From NCBI GenBank assembly GCA_024404875.1, contig JAKSPK010000009.1:1-61932 (forward strand): a stretch of DNA of 61,932 bases, written 5' to 3'. The position numbers and the translations under genes are program-made. Shown here piece after piece: positions 36,495 to 46,021 of the stretch (its first letter is position 1; each line of letters begins with the position of its first letter). The notes beneath the pieces were generated by a model, which was not told the DNA's origin, made no database searches, and worked only from the letters and a program-made list of their open reading frames with translations. The stretch is from Oscillospiraceae bacterium. GTDB lineage: Bacteria; Bacillota; Clostridia; Oscillospirales; Ruminococcaceae.

Positions 36495-38894
36495 GTGCCG
36501 GAAGCGGCAGGTAAAAATAAGCATACAAAGATTCATGCTTCCAAGAATCAGACATGGAAACGCGGCTATCGCTCCAAGGGGCCGTCCACGAGCATGAAGG
36601 TACGCGCTTATGTTCTGATACAGGGCTTCGTGCTGCTGAGCGCGATCGCCCTCAGCACAAATCTTGCGCGCATCATGCTGTTCCAGCATGATTACTATAC
36701 AGAAATGGCGAATTCACGCCAATTCGGAACGATCACGATCCCGGCGGCGCGCGGCTCGATTTATGATGCGACCGGTATGGTCGTTGCACAAAGCGCGACG
36801 GTTTACAAGGTCTTTCTGGATCCCGGCCTGTTCCGCAAGGAAATGGAGCTTGTCGAGAAGCGGAACGCGGAAAATGCAGAGAGTGATGAGAATAAGTCAG
36901 ATATCGTTTCGCCGGAAGCCGTCCGTCAGCAGCTTACCGAATATCTCGCCGAGATCCTTGAAATTGATGAATCCAAGATCAGCGATGCTTTTGACAAGGA
37001 AAGCAATTATGTCGTGCTAAAAAAACAGGTTGAAAAAAGCCGAGCCGACAAAATCATCGAATATATCAGCGATATCCGTGTACCGGGCAGCTCGCGCAGC
37101 ATCCGCATCTCGTCGATCAGCCGCGAATCAGATACCAAGCGCTATTATCCGCAGAATGAGCTGGCTGCATCGGTCATCGGCTTCAATAATGCAGACGGCC
37201 ATGGTTTCTACGGTGTTGAAAAGTATTATGACGAGTATCTTTCCGGCATCGACGGCAGAACCATTACCGCAAGGGATGCGAACGGCAATGAAATGCCCTA
37301 TCGGTATTCCAAGACCTATGCCGCACAGGACGGCGACGATGTTTATCTGACGATCAACATGACGCTGCAGACCTATCTTGAAAACGAGATCGGCAAAATG
37401 GTCGAGACCTACAAGGTCGGTAAGCGTGCCTGCGGTGTTATGCTCAACGCCAAGACCGGTGCGGTGCTTGCAATGGCCTCGGTCGGCGGTTTTGATGCGA
37501 ATGAACCCTATGAGATCTACGATCCGGCCGCAGCCGCAGAGATCAGAAGCATTAAGGATGAGAAGAAGCATGACGAAGCACTGAGTGAAGCGCGGGAAAC
37601 ACAGTGGCGCAACAAATGCGTCACAGAGACCTATATCCCCGGTTCCGTTTTCAAGGTCTATACAGCCTCTGCCGGTCTGGAGGAGGAAAAGGTCAACTAC
37701 GACACCGATTCCTTCACCTGCAACGGCAGCGTCGAAATCTCCGGCATACCGATCCACTGCTCGATCTGGCCCGGCGCACACGGCGTACAGAGCTTTGAGG
37801 ATATCCTGAAAAACTCCTGCAACCCGGCGTTCATTGAGATCGGCAGACGGCTCGGCAAGCAGCTGTTCTGTCAGTATTTCGAGGCATTCGGCCTGACCGA
37901 AAAGACCGGCATCGACCTGCCGGGCGAAAGCTCCTCGATCTATACCGCACTGTCCGGTATGGGCCCTGTTGAGCTGGCGGCGAGCTCCTACGGTCAGAAC
38001 AATTCACTCACTCCGATCGAGATGGTGACGGGTTATGCCTCGGTGGTGAACGGAGGCTACCTGCTGCAGCCTTTCGTGGTCAGCAAGATCGTCGATCAGG
38101 CGGGAAATGTCGTACTTTCCAAAGAAAAAACAGTGCGCCGGCAGGTGATCTCCGAGGAGACCTCCGCGAAAATGCGCAAGGCACTGCAATATGTCGTTGA
38201 CAACAACGGCGGCAGCAACAATGCTTACATCAAGGGCTACAAGATCGGCGGCAAGTCCGGTACAGCCCAGAAGCTCATGGGCTATGTCAAGGCAGGCGAG
38301 GAGGAGTATGCCGCTTCCTACTGCTGCTTTGCACCGGCGGATGATCCGGAGATCGTGCTGCTCATCATGGCGGACGAACCGGATAAGACGATCAGCTACT
38401 ACGGCTCGACGGTCGTTGCGCCGTATTCAAGAGCGGTGCTGGAAAAGGCACTGCCGTATCTCGGCTATTATCCCTCCTATACGCTGGAGGAGGAAGCACA
38501 CAAGGATATTACTGTTCCGATGGTCATTGACAATTCTCTTGCGGAAGCACAGAAGAAGCTTGAGGATCTCGGTCTCGGCTGGGAGGTCATTGGCACCGGC
38601 AACAGCATCAATGTGCAGATGCCCATGACTGGTACATCCGTTGCAAAGGGCGGAACAGTCATGCTTTACACCGGCAAGGCAGATAACAAGCCGACCGTAA
38701 CTGTGCCGTATGTCATCGGCCATACGCTGGCGGAGGCGAACACGCTCTTTGCTGAGGCTGGACTCAACTATGTTGCGAAGGGCTCTTTGAACCAGGATGC
38801 GACGATTCTGCTGCAAAGCGTCCCCGCAGGCACACAGGCCGAAAAATGGTCGGTCATCAGTGTCGATATCGGACACAATTCAGATGCCGGCTGA
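36495..38894 (+). CDS. Class B penicillin-binding protein (FtsI/SpoVD/PBP2x type) with two PASTA domains
   Basis: This septal transpeptidase crosslinks peptidoglycan outside the membrane. The 799-residue protein has a basic N-terminus, one membrane helix (about 36-57), a dimerisation domain and the catalytic domain with Ser384-Val-Phe-Lys387, SCN in LKNSCNP, and KSGTA at 587. Two C-terminal PASTA domains follow (about 675-735 and 736-795), as in SpoVD and PBP2x. GTG at 36495 is the likely start, eight bases after GGGAG. In the dcw cluster it is probably the division enzyme; a sporulation-only role is less likely since no second copy is seen here. Confidence 0.93.
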   Translation: MPEAAGKNKHTKIHASKNQTWKRGYRSKGPSTSMKVRAYVLIQGFVLLSAIALSTNLARIMLFQHDYYTEMANSRQFGTITIPAARGSIYDATGMVVAQSATVYKVFLDPGLFRKEMELVEKRNAENAESDENKSDIVSPEAVRQQLTEYLAEILEIDESKISDAFDKESNYVVLKKQVEKSRADKIIEYISDIRVPGSSRSIRISSISRESDTKRYYPQNELAASVIGFNNADGHGFYGVEKYYDEYLSGIDGRTITARDANGNEMPYRYSKTYAAQDGDDVYLTINMTLQTYLENEIGKMVETYKVGKRACGVMLNAKTGAVLAMASVGGFDANEPYEIYDPAAAAEIRSIKDEKKHDEALSEARETQWRNKCVTETYIPGSVFKVYTASAGLEEEKVNYDTDSFTCNGSVEISGIPIHCSIWPGAHGVQSFEDILKNSCNPAFIEIGRRLGKQLFCQYFEAFGLTEKTGIDLPGESSSIYTALSGMGPVELAASSYGQNNSLTPIEMVTGYASVVNGGYLLQPFVVSKIVDQAGNVVLSKEKTVRRQVISEETSAKMRKALQYVVDNNGGSNNAYIKGYKIGGKSGTAQKLMGYVKAGEEEYAASYCCFAPADDPEIVLLIMADEPDKTISYYGSTVVAPYSRAVLEKALPYLGYYPSYTLEEEAHKDITVPMVIDNSLAEAQKKLEDLGLGWEVIGTGNSINVQMPMTGTSVAKGGTVMLYTGKADNKPTVTVPYVIGHTLAEANTLFAEAGLNYVAKGSLNQDATILLQSVPAGTQAEKWSVISVDIGHNSDAG

Positions 38895-39003
38895 TATCTG
38901 AGAAGCAATCCTTGCTGAACTGCCGACAGATCACTTCTGTCCGGCAGGATATCCGCAGGGCGATGAATACAGACTGGCTGCGGCCAGTGAACGGAGAGGA
39001 AAC

Positions 39004-40467
39004 ATGAAGCTATATACAATTCTGGAAGCATTGCAGACAGCGCTTGCTGATACTGAGATAACAGGTGTGACGGACAATACCTCCAAGGTAAAACCGGGAT
39101 GCATTTTTGTTGCAGTCCGAGGCGCAAAATTCGACGGCCATGATGCAGCAGCAGCGATGCTCGAGAAGGGAGCGGTGCTGGTCATTGCAGAGCGCGATCT
39201 CGGTCTCGGCGACCGGCAGATCATTGTGCAGAACAGCCGCAAGGTATTCGGCGATCTTTGCGCAGCATGGTACGGGCATCCGGAAAGACAGATGCGTTTT
39301 ATTGGCGTGACCGGAACAAACGGCAAGACTACGACCGCAACGCTCATCAAAGAGATGCTGCGGCATGCCGGACGGAAGGTCGGCCTGATCGGAACGGTGC
39401 AGTATGAGATCGGCGATCGGATCCTGCCCTCTCCGAACACAACGCCGCTGACCGATGCATATTTTGCGCTGCTGCGGGACATGGCGGATGCCGGCATCGA
39501 GATTGTCGTCATGGAGGTCTCCTCGTTCGGACTGGAGCAGAACCGCATCGGCCCGACGCATTTTGAAGCTGCCGTCTTTACAAATCTGACGCAGGATCAT
39601 CTCGATGTGCACGGTACGATGGAGAATTATTATCTCGCAAAAAAAATGCTGTTTGATATCTGTGATTATGCAGTCATCAATGCGAATGACGAATATGGCA
39701 AGCGGCTCTATGCCGGTGTCAGCTGCGAGAAGCGTACATACGGCATCAGACAGCAGGAATCCGATTGCTTTGATGCAATGGCAGACAGCATTCGCCTGAG
39801 TACGGAGGGCACAGAATTCACGCTGTATTTGGACGATGAAAAGATCCCGATGTCGATGCGTATGACGGGAATGTTCAATGTCAGCAATGCGGTCGCAGCG
39901 ATTGCAGTTGGAAGGAAGCTCGGCATACCGATGAATGTCATCACTGAGCTGCTGCTGGATTATACCGGTGTCCGCGGCAGATGCGAGGTCATCCCGACGG
40001 CGCTGGATTTCACGGTGATCTGCGATTATGCACACACACCGGATGCGCTGGAAAAGACGCTGGCGAGTCTCCGCGAATGTACCGTGGGCAGACTGATCGC
40101 GGTATTCGGCTGCGGCGGCAACCGCGATGCGGCCAAGCGTCCGAAAATGGCACGGGCAGCAGCGGAGAATGCGGATTTTGTCATGGTGACATCGGACAAT
40201 CCGCGTGACGAGGATCCGCTCACGATCATTCAGGATATCCTCGCAGGGCTGGCAGGCAGTGATGTGCCGTATCAGACCGAGCCGGACAGAGCTGAGGCAA
40301 TTTATCTTGCAATGAAGCAGGCAAAGACCGGCGATGTCGTTCTCCTGGCGGGCAAGGGTCATGAGGACTATCAGATCATCGCAGGCGGCGTGCACCTGCA
40401 TATGGATGAACGCGAGCTGGTCGCGGATGCGGCAAAGCGGATTTTCGCGGAGAAGGCTGAGGGCTGA
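39004..40467 (+). CDS. murE: UDP-N-acetylmuramoyl-tripeptide synthetase, meso-diaminopimelate-adding type
   Basis: MurE adds the third residue of the peptidoglycan stem peptide. The 487-residue ligase has the ATP loop GVTGTNGKTTT, NTTPLTD, MEVSSFGLEQNR with the family acidic residues, the GVRGRCEVI segment and YAHTPDALEKTL. DNPR at 398-401 is the signature of diaminopimelate specificity, so the wall probably contains meso-DAP. GGAGAGGAAA precedes the ATG. A hairpin (CTGCCGACAGA/TCTGT-CGGCAG) lies in the 109-base gap before it. Confidence 0.96.
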   Translation: MKLYTILEALQTALADTEITGVTDNTSKVKPGCIFVAVRGAKFDGHDAAAAMLEKGAVLVIAERDLGLGDRQIIVQNSRKVFGDLCAAWYGHPERQMRFIGVTGTNGKTTTATLIKEMLRHAGRKVGLIGTVQYEIGDRILPSPNTTPLTDAYFALLRDMADAGIEIVVMEVSSFGLEQNRIGPTHFEAAVFTNLTQDHLDVHGTMENYYLAKKMLFDICDYAVINANDEYGKRLYAGVSCEKRTYGIRQQESDCFDAMADSIRLSTEGTEFTLYLDDEKIPMSMRMTGMFNVSNAVAAIAVGRKLGIPMNVITELLLDYTGVRGRCEVIPTALDFTVICDYAHTPDALEKTLASLRECTVGRLIAVFGCGGNRDAAKRPKMARAAAENADFVMVTSDNPRDEDPLTIIQDILAGLAGSDVPYQTEPDRAEAIYLAMKQAKTGDVVLLAGKGHEDYQIIAGGVHLHMDERELVADAAKRIFAEKAEG

Positions 40468-40498
40468 TCCGTAAATATACGAGCTTTTGGAGGTCAAA

Positions 40499-41524
40499 AT
40501 GCCGATTTGGTTGAATTTATGTGCTGCGGTGACATCGGGTATCATCGCAGCTCTGCTGGGATTTGTATTGATCCCGTTTCTGCGTCGGATTCATTTCGGA
40601 CAGACGATTCGTGATGAAGGTCCCGCATGGCATAAATCGAAGCAGGGTACACCGATCATGGGCGGATTCCTGTTCATCATTGGCAGCATTGCCGCAACGG
40701 CACTCGGCTATACAGTCTGGCGCATGATGGGTGGTGCTGACCTGACCGATGCGAATACCGGTAATCATGCGCTGCGTCTGCTGACGGTTATGCTGTTCTC
40801 GCTGTTGTATTCCGGCGCCTGCGGCTTTACTGATGATTTCATCAAGGCAGTCAAGAAGCGGAATGAGGGACTAAATCCGAAGCAGAAAATTTTGTTCCAG
40901 ATTGTATTCTGCGGCGCATTTCTGGCAATAATGTATGCACTGGGCGATCACAAAACGACGATCGACCTGATTTTCGTCAAGCTCAATTTCGGCATCCTGT
41001 ATTATCCGATCATGATGCTGTTCATGATGTTTCTCATCAATGCGGTCAATCTGACTGATGGTGTCGACGGACTCTGCGGATCGGTTACGGTCTTGACGAT
41101 GCTCATGATGACAATCCTCTGTGCAAGCTTCGGCGAGCGCGAGCTTTCGCTTTATGCAATCACGATTGCGGGCGGCTGTATCGGCTTCCTGTTCTGGAAC
41201 CTGCACCCGGCGAAGTGTTTCATGGGCGATACCGGCTCGATGTATCTCGGCGGTGCATTCGCAGCGCTGGGCGTTGCGTGCAGAATGCATCTGCTGCTTG
41301 CACTTGTCGGTATTGTATATGTCGTCGATTGTCTGAGCGTTGTCATTCAGGTGGGCTATTTCAAATACACGAAGAAAAAATACGGCGAAGGACGGCGAAT
41401 TTTCAAGATGTCGCCGCTGCATCATCACTTTGAGCTCTGCAAGTGGAGCGAATACAAGATCGTCACCGTATTCTCGGCAGTTACATTGGCCGCAGGCGTT
41501 CTCGCGGTCATTCTTCGGGTCTGA
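40499..41524 (+). CDS. mraY: Phospho-N-acetylmuramoyl-pentapeptide-transferase
   Basis: MraY transfers the muropeptide to undecaprenyl phosphate, forming lipid I. The 341-residue protein has about ten membrane helices and the motifs GPAWHKSKQGTPIMGG, FTDDFIKAVKKRNEGL, INAVNLTDGVDGL, GDTGSMYLGG and PLHHHFEL, covering the catalytic aspartates and the HHH motif. The ATG at 40499 follows GGAGGT by five bases; an upstream in-frame TTG overlaps the site. Confidence 0.97.
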   Translation: MPIWLNLCAAVTSGIIAALLGFVLIPFLRRIHFGQTIRDEGPAWHKSKQGTPIMGGFLFIIGSIAATALGYTVWRMMGGADLTDANTGNHALRLLTVMLFSLLYSGACGFTDDFIKAVKKRNEGLNPKQKILFQIVFCGAFLAIMYALGDHKTTIDLIFVKLNFGILYYPIMMLFMMFLINAVNLTDGVDGLCGSVTVLTMLMMTILCASFGERELSLYAITIAGGCIGFLFWNLHPAKCFMGDTGSMYLGGAFAALGVACRMHLLLALVGIVYVVDCLSVVIQVGYFKYTKKKYGEGRRIFKMSPLHHHFELCKWSEYKIVTVFSAVTLAAGVLAVILRV

Positions 41525-41566
41525 TACATTGGCAGCAAAGAAATAACGGAATGGAGCGGATTTGCT

Positions 41567-42769
41567 ATGGCATCCACAACGAAAACAAAATCAATGGGCA
41601 GCAGACCGCGCTTCCGTCCCGCCGGCAGAGGAAGACGGCTGGTCAAGAGCGATCTGGACGGCGTCCTGCTTGGTACCGTCATTGCGCTGCTGGTCATCGG
41701 CATCCTGATGATGTTCTCAGCCTCCTATCCGGCGGCGATTGAGGACGGACTCAGCGGAACCTATTACGCAACGCGTCAGCTGGTTTTCGCCGGCGTCGGA
41801 CTGATAGTCATGTCGATCCTCAGCGTGGTGGATTATCACATTTTTGAGAAGCTTTGGATCTCCGGAACAGCATTTGCAGTTTCGCTGGTCATGCTGGTTC
41901 TGGTGCTGATTCCCGGCATCGGCTCGGATCAGGGCACATTTGCGATGCGCTGGATTGCAGTCGGCAGCATGACATTCCAGCCCTCTGAGCTGATGAAGAT
42001 CGCGGTCGTTCTGTTCTTTTCTATGCTGATCGTACGGAACGAGCACCGCATGAATACATTCCTTTATGGCATCGTTCCCTATATGCTGATGCTTGGCGTG
42101 ATCGTCGGTCTGATGATGAAGGAACCGCATATTTCCGGTACGCTTATTATTGCAACACTCGCACTGGTACTGATCTTTGTCGGCGGCGCAAGGCCTATGC
42201 ATTTCGGTATCATGATCGTGAGCGGCATTATCGGTCTGGCCGGCGTTGTATATTTTCTCATCAAGGTCAAGGGTGTCGATTATATCGAAACGCGTATTCT
42301 GTCGTGGCTGCATCCGTTTGAGCCGGAATATATGCAGAATGAAACATGGCAGACCTGCCAGTCGCTCATTGCGATCGGCTCAGGCGGAATGTTCGGACTC
42401 GGTCTTGGAGCATCCCGCCAAAAATACCAGTATCTGCCGGAAGCGCAGAATGATTTCGTATTCGCGATCCTCTGTGAGGAATTCGGATTTGTCGGTGCTG
42501 TGACGGTAATTCTTCTGTTCTGTCTGCTGATTTTCCGGGGATTTTATATTGCGGCAAAGGCAAGAGACAAATTCGGAATGCTTGTTGCGGTCGGTTTGAC
42601 TGTTCATATCGGACTGCAGGCGCTATTGAATATTGCGGTTGTCAGCAATGCGATCCCGAATACCGGAATCTCGCTTCCGTTTTTCTCCTACGGCGGAACG
42701 GCGCTGCTGATGCAGCTTGCGGAAATGGGCGTGCTGCTGAATATTTCGCGGCAGGCACGGCTTGACTGA
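41567..42769 (+). CDS. ftsW: SEDS peptidoglycan glycosyltransferase FtsW
   Basis: FtsW polymerises septal glycan strands with its class B partner encoded upstream. The 400-residue protein has about ten membrane helices after a basic N-terminal tail, with MRWIAVGSMTFQPSELMKIAVVLF, the large extracellular loop ending in YQYLPEAQNDFVFAILCEEFGF (catalytic aspartate region) and NTGISLPFFSYGGTALL. Location between mraY and murG supports FtsW rather than RodA. GGAG precedes the ATG by ten bases. Confidence 0.95.
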   Translation: MASTTKTKSMGSRPRFRPAGRGRRLVKSDLDGVLLGTVIALLVIGILMMFSASYPAAIEDGLSGTYYATRQLVFAGVGLIVMSILSVVDYHIFEKLWISGTAFAVSLVMLVLVLIPGIGSDQGTFAMRWIAVGSMTFQPSELMKIAVVLFFSMLIVRNEHRMNTFLYGIVPYMLMLGVIVGLMMKEPHISGTLIIATLALVLIFVGGARPMHFGIMIVSGIIGLAGVVYFLIKVKGVDYIETRILSWLHPFEPEYMQNETWQTCQSLIAIGSGGMFGLGLGASRQKYQYLPEAQNDFVFAILCEEFGFVGAVTVILLFCLLIFRGFYIAAKARDKFGMLVAVGLTVHIGLQALLNIAVVSNAIPNTGISLPFFSYGGTALLMQLAEMGVLLNISRQARLD

Positions 42770-42792
42770 TCACCCGGGAGGACAGGAGCAGC

Positions 42793-43314
42793 ATGACGGA
42801 AATACTGGATCTCTATAACGAAAACGGCAAGCCGACGGGCGGAACGGTTCTGCGCGGGACACCTGTACCGCACGGATATTATCTGCTGCTCGTCAGTATC
42901 ATGACATTGCGAAGTGACGGGCGCTTTCTTATCACCAAGCGGGCGCCGGAGAAAAAATATGCCGGCCGCTGGGAGATCACCGGCGGCTGTGTGCAATCCG
43001 GAGAAACTGCGGCGGAGGGGGCACTGCGTGAGCTGCGGGAGGAGACAGGCATCTGCGGGGAAGCCGCAGAGCTGAAGAAATGCGGTACAGAAAAGCGAAA
43101 CGGCTATATCCACTGCTTTTTTATGATACATAAGGATGTACCTGAAGATGCGGTTGTATTGCAGCCGGGAGAGACAGATGCCTTCCGCTGGGTAACGCCG
43201 GCTGAATACCGTACTTTCATGCGTAACGGTCAGACGATCCCGCACCATAACCCTATGATCCTCTCACATTACAGCACATTGTTCGACGGCAAAAAACAAA
43301 GGAGTAGTATATGA
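42793..43314 (+). CDS. Nudix hydrolase
   Basis: The 173-residue protein has a complete Nudix box, GCVQSGETAAEGALRELREETGI (G-x5-E-x7-REL-x-EE-x-GI), preceded by FLITKRAPEKKYAGRWE. The opening DLYNENGKPTG resembles isopentenyl-diphosphate-isomerase-like Nudix proteins, but the substrate is unknown. Insertion between ftsW and murG is unusual. Its stop overlaps the murG ATG, and its last codons carry the murG ribosome site, so it is made together with murG. Precursor sanitation or isoprenoid-phosphate turnover is possible but unproven. Confidence 0.88.
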   Translation: MTEILDLYNENGKPTGGTVLRGTPVPHGYYLLLVSIMTLRSDGRFLITKRAPEKKYAGRWEITGGCVQSGETAAEGALRELREETGICGEAAELKKCGTEKRNGYIHCFFMIHKDVPEDAVVLQPGETDAFRWVTPAEYRTFMRNGQTIPHHNPMILSHYSTLFDGKKQRSSI

Positions 43315-44441
43315 AAATAATGATTGCCTGCGGCGGCACTGGCGGACATATCAATCCGGCGCTTGCGATTGCCGAGATCATTCGGTTACATGAGCCGGAT
43401 GCCGAGATTCTCTTTGTCGGTACACCGGACGGGATGGAATCCGAACTAATTCCGAAGGCGGGCTACAAAATGGAGCATGTCAATGCAGCTGGCTTTCAGA
43501 GAAGCCTGAACCCGGAGAATATCATTCGGAATTTTAAGGCGATCGGCTATGTCATCACGGGCGGAACACACGCGTTTACGATCGTCAAAGAATTCAAGCC
43601 GGATCTGGTGATCGGAACCGGCGGCTATGCATCTGCACCTGTTTTGAATGCGGCACAGTGGCTCGGCGTTCCGACAGCAGTTCATGAGCAAAATGCATAT
43701 CCCGGCGTGACGAACAAGCTGCTTTCGCGCAGAGCCTCTGCGGTCATGCTGACCTTTGAGGCTGCAAAGGATCTGTTCCCCGCATCGGCAAAAACCGTAA
43801 TGACAGGACTGCCCGTCCGCAGCGGAATGACCCGCAAAAACCGTGAATCCGCCAGACGGCAGCTTGGCGTAGGAGACAGCATGCTCATCGTCTCATTCGG
43901 CGGCAGTCAGGGTGCGAAATGTCTGAACGATCTGATGCCGGAGATCATGCAGCGGCATCTGCAGTCGGATATGAATATCCGCCATATCCACGCTTACGGA
44001 AAATTCGGCAGAGATACCGTTCCGGACGAGCTTCAGACACGCGGAATCGCAGATGATCCGCGTCTGCGCGTCACGGAATATATTCATGATATGGATATCT
44101 GTCTTGCGGCAGCGGATCTGGTCATCAGTCGTGCAGGTGCATCGACGCTCTGCGAGCTGGAGGCGATCGGACGGGCTTCAGTTCTGATTCCGTATCCTGC
44201 CGCAGCGGAAAATCATCAGTATCACAATGCGATGGTGCTCGGCAAGGCCGGCGCTGCGATCGTCATTGAGCAGAAAGATCTGACGGCAGATATACTGTAT
44301 CAGCATATCGAATCGCTATATCAGGATCCCGAAAAGCGGCGTGCGATGCATCAGCGTGCAGGCGCACTGTTCCTTCAGGATACGCCTGACCGCATCTGGA
44401 ATGCGATCGACGGCATCCTGCATTCAGCCTCAAATACCTGA
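43311..44441 (+). CDS. murG: UDP-N-acetylglucosamine--N-acetylmuramyl-(pentapeptide) pyrophosphoryl-undecaprenol N-acetylglucosamine transferase
   Basis: MurG completes lipid II on the inner membrane face. The 376-residue GT-B enzyme starts MIACGGTGGHINPALAIAE. It has IGTGGYASAP, HEQNAYPGVTNKLLSRRA, FGGSQGAKCLND and the donor-binding SRAGASTLCELEAIGRASVLIPYP with ENHQYHNA. The start overlaps the Nudix stop as ATGA with AAAGGAG upstream. Confidence 0.97.
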   Translation: MKIMIACGGTGGHINPALAIAEIIRLHEPDAEILFVGTPDGMESELIPKAGYKMEHVNAAGFQRSLNPENIIRNFKAIGYVITGGTHAFTIVKEFKPDLVIGTGGYASAPVLNAAQWLGVPTAVHEQNAYPGVTNKLLSRRASAVMLTFEAAKDLFPASAKTVMTGLPVRSGMTRKNRESARRQLGVGDSMLIVSFGGSQGAKCLNDLMPEIMQRHLQSDMNIRHIHAYGKFGRDTVPDELQTRGIADDPRLRVTEYIHDMDICLAAADLVISRAGASTLCELEAIGRASVLIPYPAAAENHQYHNAMVLGKAGAAIVIEQKDLTADILYQHIESLYQDPEKRRAMHQRAGALFLQDTPDRIWNAIDGILHSASNT

Positions 44442-44525
44442 AAATCGTCAGGCAATCACAGAATTCGCCGTTTTGCATAAGATAGGACATCAAGGCGATT
44501 GCCGAAATTTTTGAGGTGATGCAAA

Positions 44526-45794
44526 ATGACAGAGGAGGTACTGCGGATCCGCGGCGGGAAACCGCTGCGGGGAGAGATCTCCGTACAGGGCGCAAAAAAC
44601 AGTGCGCTGCCGCTGATGGCATCTGCGCTGGTGTGCAGGGGCGAAACGATTCTGACAAATGTTCCGCAGCTGACGGATGTGTACGCTGCGAGCAGAATTC
44701 TGAATCGGCTCGGTTGCCGCTGTACGGCAGAAGGGCGGACCATTCGTATCGTTCAGAACGGACTCGAAACCAGTGAAATCCCCGATGCAGATATGCGGGC
44801 AATGCGCTCGTCAATCATGTTTCTTGGACCAATCCTCGGCAGCACGAAGCAGTGTATTCTGACAATGCCGGGCGGCTGCGAGCTCGGCCCCCGTCCGATC
44901 GACCTGCATCTCGATGCGATGCGGAAAATGGGTGTGACGATCAGGGATGAGGGCGGCAGGATCCGCTGTACGGCGGAGCATCTGACCGGCGCGCATCTGC
45001 ATCTGCCGATCCCGTCAGTCGGTGTGACGGAAAACATCATCATGGCGGCCGTTTGTGCCGATGGTGAAACCGTGATTACCAATGCAGCCTGTGAACCAGA
45101 GATCACTGATCTTGCACAATACCTGAATCAATGCGGTGCAGAGATACGCGGAGCCGGCACGCAGACTGTGACTATACAGGGCGGAAAGCCCCTGAAAGGA
45201 ACTGAATACCGCGTTATGCCGGACCGAATTGCTGCGATGACATATCTCTGTGCCGGAGTTGCAGCAGGCGGTGTGCTTTGCATTCGCGATGCAGAGCCTG
45301 CGCATCTGAAGAGTTGCCTGTCCGTATTGGAGCAGGCAGGCTGCCGGATCGGAATATGCGGAACCCGCATCTTTCTTGACCGCAGCGGCGGACTTCGGAA
45401 TATCCGGTACATACGGACAATGCCGTATCCGGGCTTCCCGACCGACGCGCAAGCATTAATTGCAGCGGTCATGAGTACTGCCAAGGGCACCGGCGTGATC
45501 GAAGAAACGATCTTTGAGAGCAGGTTTAAGTATCTGGGAGAACTCATGCGGATGGGGGCAGATATCCGTGCTGTCGGTCGTACTGCTGTAATCTCCGGCG
45601 TTTCCAAGCTGCACGGTGCAGCTGTAGCAGCGCCCGATCTGCGTGGCGGTGCCGCACTGGCTGCCGCGGCAGTCGGTGCAGAGGGAGAAACCGTGATCCA
45701 CGGGCTGCATCATATCGACCGCGGCTATGAGGATTTGGCAGGAGTTTTCAACAGTCTTGGTGCAAATGTCGAACGCGGCGGGTTTTCTGCCTGA
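44526..45794 (+). CDS. murA: UDP-N-acetylglucosamine 1-carboxyvinyltransferase
   Basis: MurA makes the first committed peptidoglycan precursor from UDP-GlcNAc and phosphoenolpyruvate. The 422-residue enolpyruvyl transferase has QGAKNSALPLMASAL, the fosfomycin-target cysteine in MPGGCELGPRPIDLH (about residue 118), and PGFPTDAQALIAA. GAGGTGATG precedes the ATG. The 84-base gap from murG contains a loose inverted repeat (GGCAATC/GATTGCC) followed by TTTTT. Confidence 0.96.
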   Translation: MTEEVLRIRGGKPLRGEISVQGAKNSALPLMASALVCRGETILTNVPQLTDVYAASRILNRLGCRCTAEGRTIRIVQNGLETSEIPDADMRAMRSSIMFLGPILGSTKQCILTMPGGCELGPRPIDLHLDAMRKMGVTIRDEGGRIRCTAEHLTGAHLHLPIPSVGVTENIIMAAVCADGETVITNAACEPEITDLAQYLNQCGAEIRGAGTQTVTIQGGKPLKGTEYRVMPDRIAAMTYLCAGVAAGGVLCIRDAEPAHLKSCLSVLEQAGCRIGICGTRIFLDRSGGLRNIRYIRTMPYPGFPTDAQALIAAVMSTAKGTGVIEETIFESRFKYLGELMRMGADIRAVGRTAVISGVSKLHGAAVAAPDLRGGAALAAAAVGAEGETVIHGLHHIDRGYEDLAGVFNSLGANVERGGFSA

Positions 45795-45825
45795 GAGCTA
45801 AGAAAAACCGCCTGAATGTGGTTGA

Positions 45826-45972
45826 GTGTTGAAAACTTTGTGGAATTGGTGAAAAACCCACCGTGAAAAGTGGGGAAAACTACTGATTTCCGCGTAAAAG
45901 CGGCATTGTGGTGTTGAAAACCCTGTGGAAATTGTGGGAAATCGGCGCATTTTTGCCGCCCGGTTTTCCACA
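45826..45972 (+). promoter_or_regulatory. Repeated DnaA-box-like block upstream of ftsQ
   Basis: Two 26-base direct repeats (45826-45851 and 45911-45936) begin GTGTTGAAAAC and continue into TGTGGAA words, matching at about 22 positions. A third box TTTTCCACA lies at 45964-45972. These words differ by one or two bases from the DnaA box TTATCCACA and resemble oriC-type phrases. Binding by DnaA is an inference. Confidence 0.45.
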
Positions 45973-46021
45973 GCGTTTTCGGCAATATTGTATTTATTCA
46001 ACAGGAAGGGAGCGAAAGCGG

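Noticed and set aside
36495-38894. Naming the class B PBP spoVD or ftsI outright
   Set aside because: Two PASTA domains and the dcw location fit both; no further evidence separates sporulation from division roles.
39010-40545. Open frame of about 510 codons on the minus strand opposite murE
   Set aside because: It is an antisense shadow of murE; the protein is arginine-, histidine- and cysteine-rich with no recognisable fold.
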